From Alphaproteobacteria bacterium (GTDB taxonomy: Bacteria; Pseudomonadota; Alphaproteobacteria; Bin95), in assembly GCA_022826185.1 (NCBI GenBank), contig JAJDVH010000135.1, positions 1 through 32,484 of the forward strand: 32,484 nt of DNA, in the 5' to 3' direction. The notes below the pieces were generated by a model. The model ran no database searches. It worked only from the letters and a program-made list of their open reading frames with translations, and was not told the origin of the DNA. Each line of letters opens with the position of its first letter. Position 1 is the first letter of the stretch. The translations under genes and the position numbers were made by a program. Below, piece after piece: positions 31,407 to 32,484 of this stretch.

Positions 31407-32260
31407 AGCGTCAATACGGTCATCGTGCTGGCAACATTCCCGGCGACAGTGTCTAATGCGAGCGATGGCGGGTGGGCGCCGCCGCCGAGTCTTGCAGCAG
31501 CCGTGCGAAAAGTGCGGGAAGCCAAAACGCGATTTCACAGAGCGGATAGATCGTCTGACCGATATGGCTTTCCGCGTCAATCAACGCAAGCCGGTCGAGC
31601 TTGACCCGACACCCTGCGCATCGATGACGACATCTCCGGCACAGTCTCTTGCCATTATGAACGAGGAGCCGCCGCTTCCGGTTCATCCATGCCGATTATC
31701 GCAGCGATCGCTTGCCCGACCCGCTCTGCCCCCGCCTCGACCTCGCGGTCTCCGACATGGGCTAACGCATGGTCTTGCGGGTCTTCACCGGACCGGCCTC
31801 CGACGGGTTCCCCGCTGCCTCGCCCCGGCCGCGTCGGCCCGCACCGCCTGCAAAGCGTGGTGATGACGGTCGGCCTCCCTGCCCGGCCCGTCGCCGCGAC
31901 CCTGAGCGAGACCGAGACGATGTGCCTGGCTGTTACGCTCGCCGCTGCCGGCCTCGGCTCGCCCGCCGGCGAGCCTTGGCCCACCTCTGAGGCGGGAAGG
32001 CCGTCCGGCGGCGTCCGGGGCGGGTTTTTCTCATAAGGGCCATTATCCGCTCGCCTGTGCGCCCCGCCTCGCGGATTGCCGCCGCAATCGGCCAGGGAGC
32101 GCCGCCAGCGCCCGCAAGGGCCGTTGGGGGTATTCGATAGCCTCTTGGACCCGGAAACGCGCTCACGGGCGATTTTCGGCGTCCTGGCGCTTGCCGATCC
32201 GCCGCCGCCTGTGCAAGAGTCTCGCCATGACCGACGGGCCGACGCCGCTTGGGGGGACAC
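31407..32260. other. Region without recognisable gene
   Basis: About 850 bases. Several frames are open on both strands, but their translations are rich in Arg, Pro and Ser with no family marks. One rightward frame (from 31456) has CEKCGKPKRDFTERIDRL, a possible Cys-x2-Cys motif, without a second pair. I see no tRNA, integrase or clear att site. Confidence 0.4.
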
Positions 32261-32353
32261 ATGACAGCTATCGAGTACGAAGAATGTCCGGACTGCGGAC
32301 GCCTGAAGCCGGTCGGCAAACTGTGTCCTTGGTGCACCCATGTCAGAGCCTGA
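32261..32353 (+). CDS. 30-residue zinc-ribbon miniprotein
   Basis: ATG 32261 follows a run of six G (32251-32256) that can act as a ribosome-binding site. The product has two Cys pairs, CPDC (9-12) and CPWC (22-25), separated by GRLKPVGKL: a minimal zinc ribbon. The stop at 32351-32353 overlaps the next frame. Such tiny zinc proteins are frequent in phage and accessory DNA; function is unknown. The compact, motif-bearing frame makes it more likely than chance. Confidence 0.6.
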   Translation: MTAIEYEECPDCGRLKPVGKLCPWCTHVRA

Positions 32354-32484
32354 CTCGAAACTCGATCAACGGTTACAAGGCCTTGCGAGCCTTCGTGTAG
32401 TGAGTCGTATGTGTGCGATGTCGACCCAAGCCTGGCTGGAAGCGATGGATTTCTCCCAGTCTTTTGCCAGCCTGCGACAACGCC
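32340..32484 (+). CDS. Unknown protein, N-terminal part (runs off the window)
   Basis: ATG 32340 opens a frame that stays open to the window edge (48 codons: MSEPDSKLDQRLQGLASL, later STQAWLEAMDFSQSFASLRQR). It overlaps the end of the zinc-ribbon gene by 14 bases, a layout that suggests coupled translation. No family is recognisable from this part. Confidence 0.4.
   Translation, partial: MSEPDSKLDQRLQGLASLRVVSRMCAMSTQAWLEAMDFSQSFASLRQR

Overview
The window looks like chromosomal DNA of a GC-rich Gram-negative bacterium, most likely an alphaproteobacterium. Support comes from the codon use, a TolC/MacB-type envelope exporter, a Tat-exported sulfite dehydrogenase with its cytochrome c, an IS66 tnpA remnant, and palindromic intergenic repeats of types common in that class. 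No rRNA, tRNA or CRISPR array was seen. The taxonomic placement is inference.

The left third (about 1-12,370) is an accessory peptide-natural-product (RiPP) locus built around a divergent regulatory region at 3541-3797. Leftward lie an 87-residue precursor with a nitrile-hydratase-like leader ending in Gly-Gly and an eight-residue core, a CmcJ/NvfI-type Fe(II)/2-oxoglutarate oxygenase, a second small Fe(II)/2OG oxygenase in the same reading frame, and a paralogue of an uncharacterised protein that is broken by a 233-bp MITE-like insertion. Rightward lie a 49-codon stump of a membrane-fusion protein, a C39-peptidase ABC transporter, a second ABC transporter of the NHLM type, a fragment of a CmcJ-like gene, a terpene-cyclase-like alpha-barrel protein, the intact copy of the uncharacterised protein, and a heavily decayed phytanoyl-CoA-dioxygenase-like gene. 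The precursor is probably tailored by oxygenases and perhaps by terpenoid or prenyl chemistry, then cleaved after Gly-Gly and exported. Several parts of the locus are decaying, so it may be in transition or only partly active.

From 12,584 to 18,427 there is a small HU-like protein and a tight four-gene exporter operon: a TolC-like channel, a PAS-domain/HlyD-type adaptor fusion, a MacB-type ATPase and a MacB-type permease.

From 18,502 to 23,094 the minus strand carries five secreted Calx-beta proteins in two duplicated modules. Each module has a conserved 69-bp upstream element, a short Calx-beta protein and a long Calx-beta protein with three six-cysteine repeats, and it ends in a GC hairpin. 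They are followed by a Na/Pi-cotransporter-like protein, an IS66 remnant and a large autotransporter-like protein with Calx-beta-like features. The autotransporter carries an 11-G tract in its coding sequence, a candidate phase-variation site, and its start region is a tandemly duplicated RBS/start unit.

The right end has a repeat-rich intergenic region, a sulfite dehydrogenase/dihaem cytochrome c pair, a PIN-domain toxin remnant, a stretch without recognisable genes and a 30-residue zinc-ribbon protein overlapping an open frame that runs off the window.
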